Position numbers and translations under genes: made by a program
Shown here: positions 1 to 7,651 of the stretch, one piece after another
Layout: each line of letters begins with the position of its first letter
How positions within the stretch are numbered: position 1 is the first letter of the stretch
The notes under the pieces: model-generated
Database searches by the model: none
The model's input: the letters and a program-made list of their open reading frames with translations, nothing else
Told to the model about the DNA's origin: nothing
Assembly: GCA_031290575.1 (NCBI GenBank)
Contig: JAITNH010000006.1
Coordinates: 156,874-220,873, forward strand
Direction: 5' to 3'
Length of the DNA: 64,000 nucleotides
Origin: Endomicrobium sp.
GTDB taxonomy: Bacteria; Elusimicrobiota; Endomicrobiia; Endomicrobiales; Endomicrobiaceae

Positions 1-1
1 A

Positions 2-61
2 AGTGTTATGCTAAAAGCTGCAGAGTATGTTGCATATACCGTGGAACAATTTTTAGAATAA
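2..61 (+). CDS. C-terminal end of an unidentified protein (partial)
   Basis: The frame starting at base 2 is open from the window edge to a TAA at 59-61 and gives a 19-residue, helix-like tail ending VAYTVEQFLE. The other forward frames do not give a sensible C-terminus. Too little is present to name the family. It converges on mtaB, with about 64 bases between the two stops. Confidence 0.45.
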   Translation, partial: SVMLKAAEYVAYTVEQFLE

Positions 62-125
62 CATTGGAGCTGTCTAGTTAATAAATTTGTTTGTAACAAT
101 TATTGAAAACATTTTTTAATGTTGA

Positions 126-1304
126 TTATATTTTGGCTGAATCTGTAATTTCAACTTCAAAGATATCGTTTTTAACATTTAAATCTTTGACCGATTTTTT
201 GATTGTTATATAATTATCAGTTAGAACTTTGTCTTTCCCTATTTTTACTGCATTTCTTCTTGTATTCATATTTTTTTTCAAAAAATCTTTTCTTTTATAT
301 GAGTCTATTTCAAAAAGATCTTTTGCTCTGTTTTTTATTTCATTTGGGTGAATTTTGTTTTTAAACAAAAAAGCATTTGTTCCTTGTCTGTCTGAATATC
401 TGAATATATGAAATCTTGCGAATGGAATTTTTTGTACAAAACTACATGTTTCCTTATGATGCTTTCTTGTTTCACCAGGGAATCCTGCAATGATATCTGT
501 TGTAAGTGCTAAGTCTGGTAATATTTGCATTATTTTATTTATCTTTTTTTCGAAATCTATTGTTAAATATTTTCTATTCATTTTTCTTAAAATATCATCG
601 TTGCCAGATTGCAATGGAACATGTATGTAACGACATATTTTTTCTTTATTTATTTTCATAATTTCTATTAATTCATCATTGATTTCATTCAATTCTATAG
701 ATGAGATTCGCACTCTGAAACTCAAAGGAATTTGAACTATCTCTTTAAGGAGATTGGATATTCCATGGTTATATTTTCCAATATGTATTCCTGTTAGAAC
801 TATTTCTGAGTATCCATTTTTTACAAGATTTATAATTTCTGATAAGATTTCATTTTTAGGTTTACTCCATAAAATGTTTCTAACATAAGGGACTATGCAA
901 TAACTGCAAAAACTTTTGCATCCATCTTGTATTTTTAGAAATGCTCTTGAGTGCTTATCAAAATAAGAAATCCTTTGTTTCTGAGGTTCTTTAAAAAGTA
1001 TTGTTTTGTCTTCAACTATTTCAATATTTGGGAACATTTGTCTTACATTGATATTTTTATTTTTTACAAGACATCCTGTAAGTATTATTTTTGGTTTATT
1101 TGGTAACTTTAAAATTTTTCTTAAAAAATATTTGCATTCTTTATCAGTTTTAGCGGTTATTGTACATGAATTTAAAACTATGATATCGGCTTCATTAGGT
1201 TTTTGCATACGCTGGAAATTATTACTTTCGAATTTTTCAGAAATAAGTTGTGATTCATATTGGTTTACTTTACATCCAAAAGTGTATATATAATATTTTT
1301 TCAT
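126..1304 (-). CDS. mtaB: tRNA (N6-L-threonylcarbamoyladenosine(37)-C2)-methylthiotransferase MtaB
   Basis: Radical-SAM enzyme that adds a methylthio group to t6A at position 37 of ANN-decoding tRNAs. The 392-residue protein has the family layout: an N-terminal UPF0004 domain whose cluster cysteines are C11, C47 and C78, then the radical-SAM CxxxCxxC motif at C129, C133 and C136, and a short C-terminal TRAM-like region. The opening TFGCKVNQYES and the CIVPYVR segment are typical of MtaB rather than RimO or MiaB. It is translationally coupled to the upstream rsmE by an ATGA overlap. Its substrate t6A would be made with TsaD, encoded at 57336-58361. Confidence 0.93.
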   Translation of the reverse strand: MKKYYIYTFGCKVNQYESQLISEKFESNNFQRMQKPNEADIIVLNSCTITAKTDKECKYFLRKILKLPNKPKIILTGCLVKNKNINVRQMFPNIEIVEDKTILFKEPQKQRISYFDKHSRAFLKIQDGCKSFCSYCIVPYVRNILWSKPKNEILSEIINLVKNGYSEIVLTGIHIGKYNHGISNLLKEIVQIPLSFRVRISSIELNEINDELIEIMKINKEKICRYIHVPLQSGNDDILRKMNRKYLTIDFEKKINKIMQILPDLALTTDIIAGFPGETRKHHKETCSFVQKIPFARFHIFRYSDRQGTNAFLFKNKIHPNEIKNRAKDLFEIDSYKRKDFLKKNMNTRRNAVKIGKDKVLTDNYITIKKSVKDLNVKNDIFEVEITDSAKI

Positions 1305-2062
1305 TTAAGTGACACCATATTTTTGAGAACCAATGTTTGATTATTTAAGACCAAAGCACTCGAAATCAGTGCAGCTGTTTCTATTCTCAAAATATCGTTT
1401 CCAAGTGTTATGGTTTGAATGTCTAGTGATTTAGCAAACTCTATCTCTTCATTTTCAAAGCCACCTTCAGGACCTATAAAAATATTTGCTCCAACGTACG
1501 TTGGTTTTTGAATAAAATTATTTAATGTGGTGCTGGTTTCTTTTTCCCATAATAGTATAGACATGAAATTTTTAATTGAATAAATGGCTTTGCATGCGTT
1601 TTTAAAATTTAATACATTGCTGATCTCCATAATATCATTTCTTCCGCATTGAGAGCTTGCAGCAATAGATATTTTTTTATATCGTTCAAGCTTATTTTCT
1701 GAAAAAAATATTTTTAGGCTTCTTCTGGTATTAATAGGTATAATCTTAGAAACACCTATTTCAGCACATTTTTCTATAAGCCATTCAAATCGTTTGCCCT
1801 TGGGCACAGATGTATATAGTTTTATAGTAAATACAGGCATTTTATATGAAGAAGACAAAATGTGTCCGATGATTTTGTTTTTGTTTATAGAAATAATTTT
1901 TGCTTTGTAGGAATTTCCTATACCATCAAAAATCATTATTTCATCGTTGATTTTGAAGCGATGTACATTAGATACATAGTGATACTGTGTACCATTGATT
2001 AAGAAAAAATTTCCACTTATATTCTCTGGTTCTACATAAAAATGAGGCATATAAAATTTCAT
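1301..2062 (-). CDS. rsmE: 16S rRNA (uracil(1498)-N(3))-methyltransferase RsmE
   Basis: SPOUT-class SAM-dependent methyltransferase that makes m3U1498 in 16S rRNA. At 253 residues it is of normal length. It has an N-terminal PUA-like barrel and the C-terminal trefoil-knot signatures IGPEGGFENEEIEFAK and LGNDILRIETAA. The start is uncertain: an ATG four codons further in (at 2050) gives the more usual MPHFYVEP N-terminus, and neither ATG has a strong ribosome binding site. The stop overlaps the mtaB start as ATGA, so the two genes form one minus-strand unit. Confidence 0.93.
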   Translation of the reverse strand: MKFYMPHFYVEPENISGNFFLINGTQYHYVSNVHRFKINDEIMIFDGIGNSYKAKIISINKNKIIGHILSSSYKMPVFTIKLYTSVPKGKRFEWLIEKCAEIGVSKIIPINTRRSLKIFFSENKLERYKKISIAASSQCGRNDIMEISNVLNFKNACKAIYSIKNFMSILLWEKETSTTLNNFIQKPTYVGANIFIGPEGGFENEEIEFAKSLDIQTITLGNDILRIETAALISSALVLNNQTLVLKNMVSLK

Positions 2063-2523
2063 TATATTTCTTTTTATTTGTATTGTAACATAAATTATAT
2101 TATAACATAGAATATAGTAACTTTAATTTTTGACTAAATATTTTTATGGCGGAAGTTTCAGACTTAATATATGTTTGTCTGATAAATTTAATGATAATAT
2201 TTTTTATGTTTATTGTACTTAATTGAATTGACGAGCATATTTCACAGTACGGTAATAAATAAGGATAAGGTTTTTTTTGAGGATATTTGCCGTGACAGTA
2301 ACAAGTTTATTTTTTACTTTACTAAGAAATTACGATTACTATAAGTATTTGAATGTTGTTTTCTAGGTTTTTAGTGAAAAGGTATCTAGATTTGATCAAG
2401 GATGCATTTTTTTATATAATAAACATAATAACTACTTTAATTTATTATTGCAAAATTTATATATAAACAAATTTTTTTCTAATTTATGATTTACTTGTGT
2501 TCATCGTAAGTAGCGGATGAGGG
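2063..2523. other. Gene-poor stretch between rsmE and tRNA-Tyr
   Basis: About 460 bases with no supportable gene. The only small forward ORF worth naming is 2146-2226 (26 codons, hydrophobic end), which has no ribosome binding site and no recognisable family. Apart from a promoter-like site at 2392-2420 I see no structure here. Confidence 0.5.
2392..2420 (+). promoter_or_regulatory. Predicted sigma-70-type promoter of the tRNA-Tyr operon
   Basis: TTGATC at 2392-2397 and a perfect TATAAT at 2415-2420 are separated by 17 bases. The site lies about 100 bases upstream of tRNA-Tyr and points into the tRNA-rpmG-secE-nusG block. In AT-rich DNA such matches arise by chance, so this is only a candidate. 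Confidence 0.4.
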
Positions 2524-2609
2524 GGGGGCGTGGCAGAGTGGTTTAATGCACCAGACTGTAAATCTGGCGGGTCTATTGCCCTTCGGTGGTTCAAATCCAT
2601 CCGCCCCCA
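2524..2609 (+). tRNA. tRNA-Tyr (GTA)
   Basis: Class II tRNA with acceptor GGGGGCG (2524-2530) pairing with CGCCCCC (2602-2608) and discriminator A at 2609. The anticodon stem CCAGA/TCTGG encloses anticodon GTA at 2558-2560. A long variable arm precedes the T arm (GGTGG, loop TTCAAAT, CCATC). No CCA is encoded. A run of G abuts the 5' end. It is the first gene of the Tyr-Gly-Thr cluster that conventionally precedes tuf. Confidence 0.95.
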
Positions 2610-2622
2610 TTTTTGTAGTTCT

Positions 2623-2693
2623 GCGGGAGTAGCACAGTGGTAGTGTCCTAGCCTTCCAAGCTTGTTATGCGGGTTCGATTCCCGTCTCCCGCT
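2623..2693 (+). tRNA. tRNA-Gly (TCC)
   Basis: Acceptor GCGGGAG (2623-2629) pairs with CTCCCGC (2686-2692), with discriminator T. The anticodon TCC is at 2655-2657. The anticodon stem CTAGC/GCTTG contains one U-U mismatch, slightly degenerate for a tRNA in a decaying genome. The T arm and its GGTTCGATTCC core are normal. No CCA is encoded. Confidence 0.92.
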
Positions 2694-2727
2694 CGTTTGT
2701 CTGTTTGTTTATTATTTTTAAAAATTT

Positions 2728-2799
2728 GCCGAGGTGGCTCAGTGGTAGAGCACCTCCTTGGTAAGGAGGTGGTAGCGGGTTCGATTCCCGCTCTCGGCT
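2728..2799 (+). tRNA. tRNA-Thr (GGT)
   Basis: Acceptor GCCGAGG pairs with TCTCGGC. The anticodon stem CCTCC/GGAGG encloses anticodon GGT at 2760-2762. The D arm is GCTCAGTGGTAGAGC and the T arm GCGGGTTCGATTCCCGC. No CCA is encoded. It is directly followed by the remains of tuf. Confidence 0.95.
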
Positions 2800-2860
2800 A
2801 GTTTGTTTTTATTAAAAAAGCTGATGTATTTTGATTGTAGGATATGTGTAGGGAATTAAA

Positions 2861-3168
2861 ATAACTGAAGCAAAATTTGATAGAAGTAAGTCACATTATG
2901 AATATGGCAATAATAAAAAGTATTTGTAGAGATAGAGATAGCTTACGGAATATGAAATCTAGTTGATAAAGATAGTAACAATAACTGTAAGTTGTGTGTG
3001 TAACATTCTAGATTGAACGGTATTATGCTCATGTTATCTATGTACACGGATTATGTAAAATGTAATTACGCTGTAGTATGTTATAGTACAAGTAAGTAGT
3101 ACATATAGTGTGTGACGATATTAGCAATGAGGTGCGGGGTAGGTGGGGGTGCATATAAGATAGCCTAA
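2861..3168 (+). pseudogene. tuf: Degraded tuf (elongation factor Tu) pseudogene
   Basis: Three anchors in the right order identify a shrunken tuf. At 2861-2896 the reading ITEAKFDRSKSH matches the EF-Tu N-terminus (KEKFDRSKPH), with ATA in place of the start ATG and a GGGA ribosome-binding remnant upstream. At 3014-3062 the bases follow RHYAHVDCPGHADYVKNM with several frameshifting deletions. At 3124-3168 the reading AMRCGVGGGAYKIA, then TAA, matches the C-terminus AIREGGRTVGAGVVTKI. Only about 310 of the expected 1,200 bases remain. Its position between tRNA-Thr and rpmG is the classical site of tufB. A working tuf elsewhere in the genome is assumed. Confidence 0.85.
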
Positions 3169-3413
3169 GCAAATGTAAGTAAGAGATTTATTGATGAAAT
3201 ATGATTTCTCATAAAAAATATTTGCGACATAAGAGAATAGAGTAAAAAACAGTAGCCTGAATCGTTGGCGATATGTGATGTGAGCGTGTTTTTCTTTTTG
3301 TTTTATATAGTGTTTATTGTGTGTACAATATGTGCGATATGATGTAGCTCATTTTCATGTGATAAGGATGGCAATAAATATATAATGTCAGAAAGATTGG
3401 AGAATTAGATAAA

Positions 3414-3566
3414 ATGACTGAAAGAATCATTGTAAGTATGATGTGTAGCGTGTGTAAAAATAGAAATTATTATTTTAACAAAGGCAAAAAACAAGAAGGG
3501 AAGCTTATACTACAAAAGTTTTGTAAGAGTTGCGGTAAACGTACTGAGCATAGAGATATAAAATGA
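3414..3566 (+). CDS. rpmG: 50S ribosomal protein L33
   Basis: A 50-residue zinc-ribbon L33 with two CxxC pairs at C11/C14 and C37/C40, basic and ending KRTEHRDIK. It is preceded by a GGAG ribosome binding site 11 bases before the ATG. Its place, upstream of tRNA-Trp and secE, is the conserved one. It belongs to the cysteine-containing (zinc-binding) L33 type. Confidence 0.92.
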   Translation: MTERIIVSMMCSVCKNRNYYFNKGKKQEGKLILQKFCKSCGKRTEHRDIK

Positions 3567-3587
3567 TTTTGTGTTATGTGTCGCGGG

Positions 3588-3658
3588 GGGGGTATAAGCT
3601 AATGGTAAACTGTTGGTCTCCAAAACCAGCTTTGAAGGTTCAAGTCCTTCTACCCCTG
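3588..3658 (+). tRNA. tRNA-Trp (CCA)
   Basis: Acceptor GGGGGTA (3588-3594) pairs with TACCCCT (3651-3657), beginning with a G-U pair, and the discriminator is G, as expected for Trp. The anticodon CCA is at 3620-3622 in a TTGGT/ACCAG stem, and the T arm is GAAGG-TTCAAGT-CCTTC. No CCA tail is encoded. As at tRNA-Tyr, a G tract (3585-3592) runs into the 5' end. Confidence 0.95.
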
Positions 3659-3707
3659 TTTTTGATAATGTGTTGGTCATTGATTTTGTGTTTGAGCAAG
3701 GTGTAAG

Positions 3708-3896
3708 ATGAACTTAATTAAAAGAGCCATACACTTCTTTAAGAACTCATATTACGAATTTACAAAAGTTATATGGCTTGGCAAGAAGGAAGTTGTTGTT
3801 GCTAGCATGGTTGTGTTTGTTTTTGTTATTGTTATGTCTATCTTTGTAAGCATTGTAGATTTGTTTTTAAGTGCTGTTGTAGGTATTATATTGTGA
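3708..3896 (+). CDS. secE: Preprotein translocase subunit SecE
   Basis: A 62-residue single-span SecE: an amphipathic N-terminal helix with the family motif YYEFTKVIWLGKKEV, then one membrane segment (about residues 30-60). It is the short form, as in most bacteria outside the gamma-proteobacteria. It stabilises SecY in the inner-membrane translocon. An AAGGTG ribosome binding site precedes the ATG, and nusG follows after 13 bases, the usual pairing. Confidence 0.93.
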   Translation: MNLIKRAIHFFKNSYYEFTKVIWLGKKEVVVASMVVFVFVIVMSIFVSIVDLFLSAVVGIIL

Positions 3897-3909
3897 GTTG
3901 GAGTAAAAA

Positions 3910-4440
3910 ATGGCAAACCAATGGTACGTTGTTCATACTTATTCGGGGCATGAGGATAAAGTAAAAAAAAGCCTTGAGATGGCGGTTGTAAATTTGAATA
4001 TGCATGATGTCATTTTGCAAGTACTTGTTCCCACTGAAGAAGTAATTGAAGTTAAAAAAAACAAAAAAAGAATTAGAAAAAGAAAATTTTATCCAGGTTA
4101 TGTTTTTATTGAAATGTTTGTAAATAATGCAACTTATTGGCTTGTTAAAAATACTGCCGGTGTTACGGGTTTTCTTGGTGGTATAAAGCCACTTCCAATG
4201 GCGCAAGATGAAGTTGCAAATCTTATTAATACCCTTGTTAGTCCAGATGTTTCTAAACCAAAACCGGCGGTATCATTTGAGAAAGAAGAAAATGTGTGTA
4301 TTATTGAAGGTCCATTTAAGCATTTTATTGGTGCTGTAGAAGAAATTAATCATGAAAAAGGTAAACTTAGAGTTATGGTAACAATATTTGGAAGACCTAC
4401 ACCTGTTGAGCTTGATTTTTTGCAAGTTGAGAAAATATAA
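3910..4440 (+). CDS. nusG: Transcription termination/antitermination factor NusG
   Basis: 176 residues. The N-terminal NGN domain begins WYVVHTYSGHEDKVKKSLE and contains FYPGYVFIEM and the GVTGFLG segment. The C-terminal KOW domain has VCIIEGPFKHFIGAVEEI. It binds RNA polymerase to increase processivity and links it to Rho and to ribosomal S10. It lies between secE and rplK as in most bacteria. No unusual residues are seen. Confidence 0.97.
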   Translation: MANQWYVVHTYSGHEDKVKKSLEMAVVNLNMHDVILQVLVPTEEVIEVKKNKKRIRKRKFYPGYVFIEMFVNNATYWLVKNTAGVTGFLGGIKPLPMAQDEVANLINTLVSPDVSKPKPAVSFEKEENVCIIEGPFKHFIGAVEEINHEKGKLRVMVTIFGRPTPVELDFLQVEKI

Positions 4441-4517
4441 AAGAAATAAGAATTAAGTGATTAATATTTTCGCTAGTTTTGCCGACAGTGAAGAAAATAA
4501 TACAGGAGTAAGATAAA

Positions 4518-4952
4518 ATGGCACAAAAGAAGATAAAAGCAATGGTTAAATTACAAATCTTAGCTGGTGAAGCGAATCCTGCACCGCCTGTGGGGCCAGC
4601 ATTGGGGCAACATGGTGTGAATATTATTGATTTTTGCAAACAGTTTAATGAAAGAACAAAAACAGCGGAAAAAGGCATGATAATACCTGTAATTGTAACG
4701 ATTTTTGAAGATAGGAAATTTACTTTTATAACAAAAATGCCGCCTGTTTCTGCTTTGTTAAAAAAAGCTGTTGGTATTTCTAAAGCTTCTGGCATTCCTA
4801 ACAGAAATAAAATAGGAAAAATTACTATAACACAGCTAGAAGAAATAGCAAGGCAAAAAATGCCAGATTTGAACGCAAATGGAAATTTGAAAGCTGCTGA
4901 GCTTATGGTCGAAGGAACTGCAAGAAGTATGGGTATTGATGTAATTAAATAG
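4518..4952 (+). CDS. rplK: 50S ribosomal protein L11
   Basis: 144 residues. The N-terminal domain carries the [17 protein letters not shown] signature (near residues 21-35) and the C-terminal domain binds the GTPase-associated region of 23S rRNA. L11 forms the base of the ribosomal stalk. A GGAG ribosome binding site precedes the ATG. It is followed by rplA as usual. Confidence 0.97.
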   Translation: MAQKKIKAMVKLQILAGEANPAPPVGPALGQHGVNIIDFCKQFNERTKTAEKGMIIPVIVTIFEDRKFTFITKMPPVSALLKKAVGISKASGIPNRNKIGKITITQLEEIARQKMPDLNANGNLKAAELMVEGTARSMGIDVIK

Positions 4953-5089
4953 ATTATTATATGTGTTTGTTATCAATTTGTTTTTTTTGACGATAATTTA
5001 ATGTAGACTGTGTGATTAGTATGTTTGTAGTAAATATAATAAAAATGTCTTTGAATTTATATTCGAAACTGTTTATGGAGAAAAAAATA

Positions 5090-5770
5090 ATGAGTAAAAA
5101 ATTAATTGAAGCATCAAAATTAGTAGATAAGAAAAAAAAATATACAATAGAAGAAGCCTCGGCCCTTGTAAAAGAAACAGCGAAAGCAAAATTTGACGAA
5201 ACAGTTGAGATTAATATTAGACTTGGAATAGATTATAAACAAAGAGATCAAATAGTGAGAGGTACAATATCTCTTCCCTATGGGCTTGGCAAAACAAGAA
5301 AAATTGCAGTTTTGACAAAAGGAGAAAAACAAAAAGAGGCAGAGACTGCAGGGGCAGATATTATAGGTTATGTTGATTTAATTGAAAGTATATTAAAAGA
5401 AGATATTGATTTTGATGTTTTAGTTGCAACTCCTGATGTTATGAAAGATTTGAGTAAAGTTGCAAAAATTCTTGGACCTAAAGGTCTTATGCCAAATCCA
5501 AAATCTGGAACTGTAACATTTGAAATTGGTGCCACAGTTTTAGAATTAAAAAAAGGAAGAGTTGAATATAAAAACGATTCTTTTGGTATTATTCATGTTC
5601 CTGTTGGAAAAGTGTCTTTTGAAAAAGAGAAACTTATAAGCAATATAAGAGCTTTAATTGAGGTGGTTATAAAGGCAAAGCCTTCAAGTGCAAAAGGTAT
5701 GTATATAAAAAGCATTTCTGTTTCATCAACTATGGGGCCTGGCATATTTGTTGAACAGAGAATGTTATAA
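5090..5770 (+). CDS. rplA: 50S ribosomal protein L1
   Basis: L1 of 226 residues with the hallmark ILGPKGLMPNPKSGTV and KGRVEYKNDSFGIIHVPVGK segments. L1 binds 23S rRNA at the E-site stalk and commonly represses its own operon. The ATG at 5090 was chosen because a GGAG lies nine bases upstream and the protein then has the normal length; the frame also stays open back to 5012, but that extension is unlike L1. rplJ and rplL, which usually follow, are absent: rimP is next, after a terminator-like hairpin. Confidence 0.95.
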   Translation: MSKKLIEASKLVDKKKKYTIEEASALVKETAKAKFDETVEINIRLGIDYKQRDQIVRGTISLPYGLGKTRKIAVLTKGEKQKEAETAGADIIGYVDLIESILKEDIDFDVLVATPDVMKDLSKVAKILGPKGLMPNPKSGTVTFEIGATVLELKKGRVEYKNDSFGIIHVPVGKVSFEKEKLISNIRALIEVVIKAKPSSAKGMYIKSISVSSTMGPGIFVEQRML

Positions 5771-5803
5771 ATTTTTCTTTTTAAATATTTTTTATACTAA
5801 AAT

Positions 5804-5833
5804 GGCGGCTTAAGGCTGCTTTTTGTTTTTTTT
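5804..5833 (+). terminator. Predicted Rho-independent terminator after rplA
   Basis: A five-base-pair stem, GCGGC (5805-5809) with GCTGC (5815-5819), has a TTAAG loop and is followed by a T-rich tract interrupted by one G. It lies 35 bases after the rplA stop and would separate the secE-nusG-rplKA unit from rimP-nusA-infB. Confidence 0.5.
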
Positions 5834-5850
5834 GTGAGGATTAATTGTAA

Positions 5851-6309
5851 ATGTGTAAAGAGCAAGAAATAGAGGATTTACTTGAGCCAGTGGCACAAAA
5901 AATAAGAGTTGAAATAGTTGATATACAGTGTGTTAAAGAAAATTGTGAATTAGTAGTCAGGATTTTTATTGATAAAAATAGTGGGATAACAATAGATGAC
6001 TGTGAAAACACAAGTCATATTTTCCGAGCAATTCTGGATGAATGTGATATATTTAAGTGTTATTATGTTCTTGAAATTTCTTCGCCTGGTCCTAATAGGG
6101 TTTTAAAAAAAGAGGAAAGTTTTAAACGTTTTATAGGTAGTATAGTGAGAATTCAAACCTTCAACCCCATAAATAATCAAAAAAAATTTTTAGGAGAGCT
6201 TTTAGATTTTAATAGGAACAAGATAAAAATAAAAGACATAACAAAAAAAGATATAGTGGAAATAAAATTTTTAGATATAAAAAGAGCGAATATAGAAACA
6301 GATATTTAG
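5851..6309 (+). CDS. rimP: Ribosome maturation factor RimP
   Basis: 152 residues. The N-terminal alpha/beta domain has EIVDIQCVKEN and RIFIDKNSGITIDDCE, followed by the family signature LEISSPGPNRVLKKEE (SSPG[LP] motif), then the C-terminal Sm-like barrel. RimP assists 30S subunit assembly. It is the standard first gene of the rimP-nusA-infB-rbfA operon. Confidence 0.94.
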   Translation: MCKEQEIEDLLEPVAQKIRVEIVDIQCVKENCELVVRIFIDKNSGITIDDCENTSHIFRAILDECDIFKCYYVLEISSPGPNRVLKKEESFKRFIGSIVRIQTFNPINNQKKFLGELLDFNRNKIKIKDITKKDIVEIKFLDIKRANIETDI

Positions 6310-6328
6310 TAGGAGGAGGGGGTATGAA

Positions 6329-7585
6329 ATGGCTGAAAAGTGTGAACTTTTAATAGCTCTTGAGCAGATTGAGAAAGATAAGAAGATAAAAAAAGAAGAT
6401 ATTTTAATTGTAATAGAGAATGCTCTTGTATCGGCATATAAAAAACATGTTGGCAGAAATGTTAATGTTGAGGCAAAAGTTAATCCTGAAACTGGTGAAA
6501 TGGTCGCAAGTGTGATAAAGATTGTTGTTAATAATGTTACGAATCCTCTTTTGGAAATTTCTGTTCAAGATACAGAAAAATTTGGGCAAAGATTAGAAAT
6601 TGGTAGTGAAGTAAAAATAGCTCTTAACACACAGGATTTTTCACGTATTGCTGCACAAACAGCAAAACAAGTTATAGTTCAAAAAATTAGAGAATCTGAG
6701 AGAGATTCTCTATTTAAGGAAATGAAAGAAAAAATTGGACAAATTGTAAGTGGTATTATATATCGTATAATAAATAAAAATCTTATAGTAGATCTTGGAA
6801 AAACTGAAGCTATTCTTCCTGGAAGTGAGCAAGTTTTCAAAGAAAAATTCAATTTAGGGCAGCATATAAAAGCAGTGGTTATAAAAGTTGATAAAAACGC
6901 TAGAAGTTCTGGTATTGTTTTATCAAGGGCAAGTACTGAGTTTGTGAAAAAGCTTTTTGAACTTGAAGTCCCTGAAATTTATGAAAAAATTGTGGAGATA
7001 GTAAATATTGTAAGAGATCTTGGAACTAGAACAAAAATAGCTGTGTTATCACATAATCCAAAAGTTGATCCTGTTGGTGCGTGTGTGGGAGTAAAAGGTG
7101 CTAGAGTTAAACCTATTATTGATGAATTGAGAGGTGAAAAAATTGACTTGGTTCTTTATTCTGCAGATCCTGTAAAATATATTGCTGGAGCTTTGTCCCC
7201 AGCAAAGGTGATTTCTGTAATTGTTATTTCTCAAGATGAGAAAAAAGCTGAAGTGTTGGTATTTGATGATATGTTATCTTTAGCTATTGGGAGAAATGGT
7301 CACAATGTGAGACTTGCTGCAAAGCTTACTGGTTGGCATATTGATGTAAAATCTGAGAGACAGAAAAAGCAAGAAAATGAACAAAAACTTGAAAAGCAAA
7401 TAGAAAATTTAGAAAAGTTTGAAGATTTAAATGAGCAAACAATAGAAATACTTGTAAAGGCAGGTTTTACAAGTATAGAAAAGTTGGCATTACTTAGTGT
7501 TGATGATTTGACTGCTTTACAGGGCATAGGTCCTAAAGTAGCTGAAAAAATTATTGAATTGGCAAAGAAAAGATTTATGAACTAA
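6329..7585 (+). CDS. nusA: Transcription elongation/termination factor NusA
   Basis: 418 residues: an N-terminal RNA-polymerase-binding domain (about 1-125), an S1 domain (about 135-200), two KH domains with VGACVGVKGARVKPI and AIGRNGHNVRLAAKLTGW, and a C-terminal helix-hairpin-helix region with LQGIGPKVAEKI. It modulates pausing, termination and antitermination. An unusually long purine Shine-Dalgarno tract (6311-6322) precedes it. A second ATG at 6324, in another frame and almost on top of that tract, leads to only nine codons. A nine-base-pair inverted repeat at 6688-6712 lies in the coding region. Confidence 0.97.
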   Translation: MAEKCELLIALEQIEKDKKIKKEDILIVIENALVSAYKKHVGRNVNVEAKVNPETGEMVASVIKIVVNNVTNPLLEISVQDTEKFGQRLEIGSEVKIALNTQDFSRIAAQTAKQVIVQKIRESERDSLFKEMKEKIGQIVSGIIYRIINKNLIVDLGKTEAILPGSEQVFKEKFNLGQHIKAVVIKVDKNARSSGIVLSRASTEFVKKLFELEVPEIYEKIVEIVNIVRDLGTRTKIAVLSHNPKVDPVGACVGVKGARVKPIIDELRGEKIDLVLYSADPVKYIAGALSPAKVISVIVISQDEKKAEVLVFDDMLSLAIGRNGHNVRLAAKLTGWHIDVKSERQKKQENEQKLEKQIENLEKFEDLNEQTIEILVKAGFTSIEKLALLSVDDLTALQGIGPKVAEKIIELAKKRFMN

Positions 7586-7651
7586 TCTATTATACTCATG
7601 TTTAGATTTAAGTGCTGTGTTTGTCAACAAAATAAATAAGTAGGAGAATTT

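Noticed and set aside
3886..4206. Minus-strand ORF opposite nusG
   Set aside because: It lies wholly over nusG, has no family resemblance and no ribosome binding site; it is a shadow of the real gene.
6324..6353. Nine-codon ORF starting just before nusA
   Set aside because: Its ATG is one base from the Shine-Dalgarno tract, too close for initiation; the nusA ATG at 6329 is correctly spaced.
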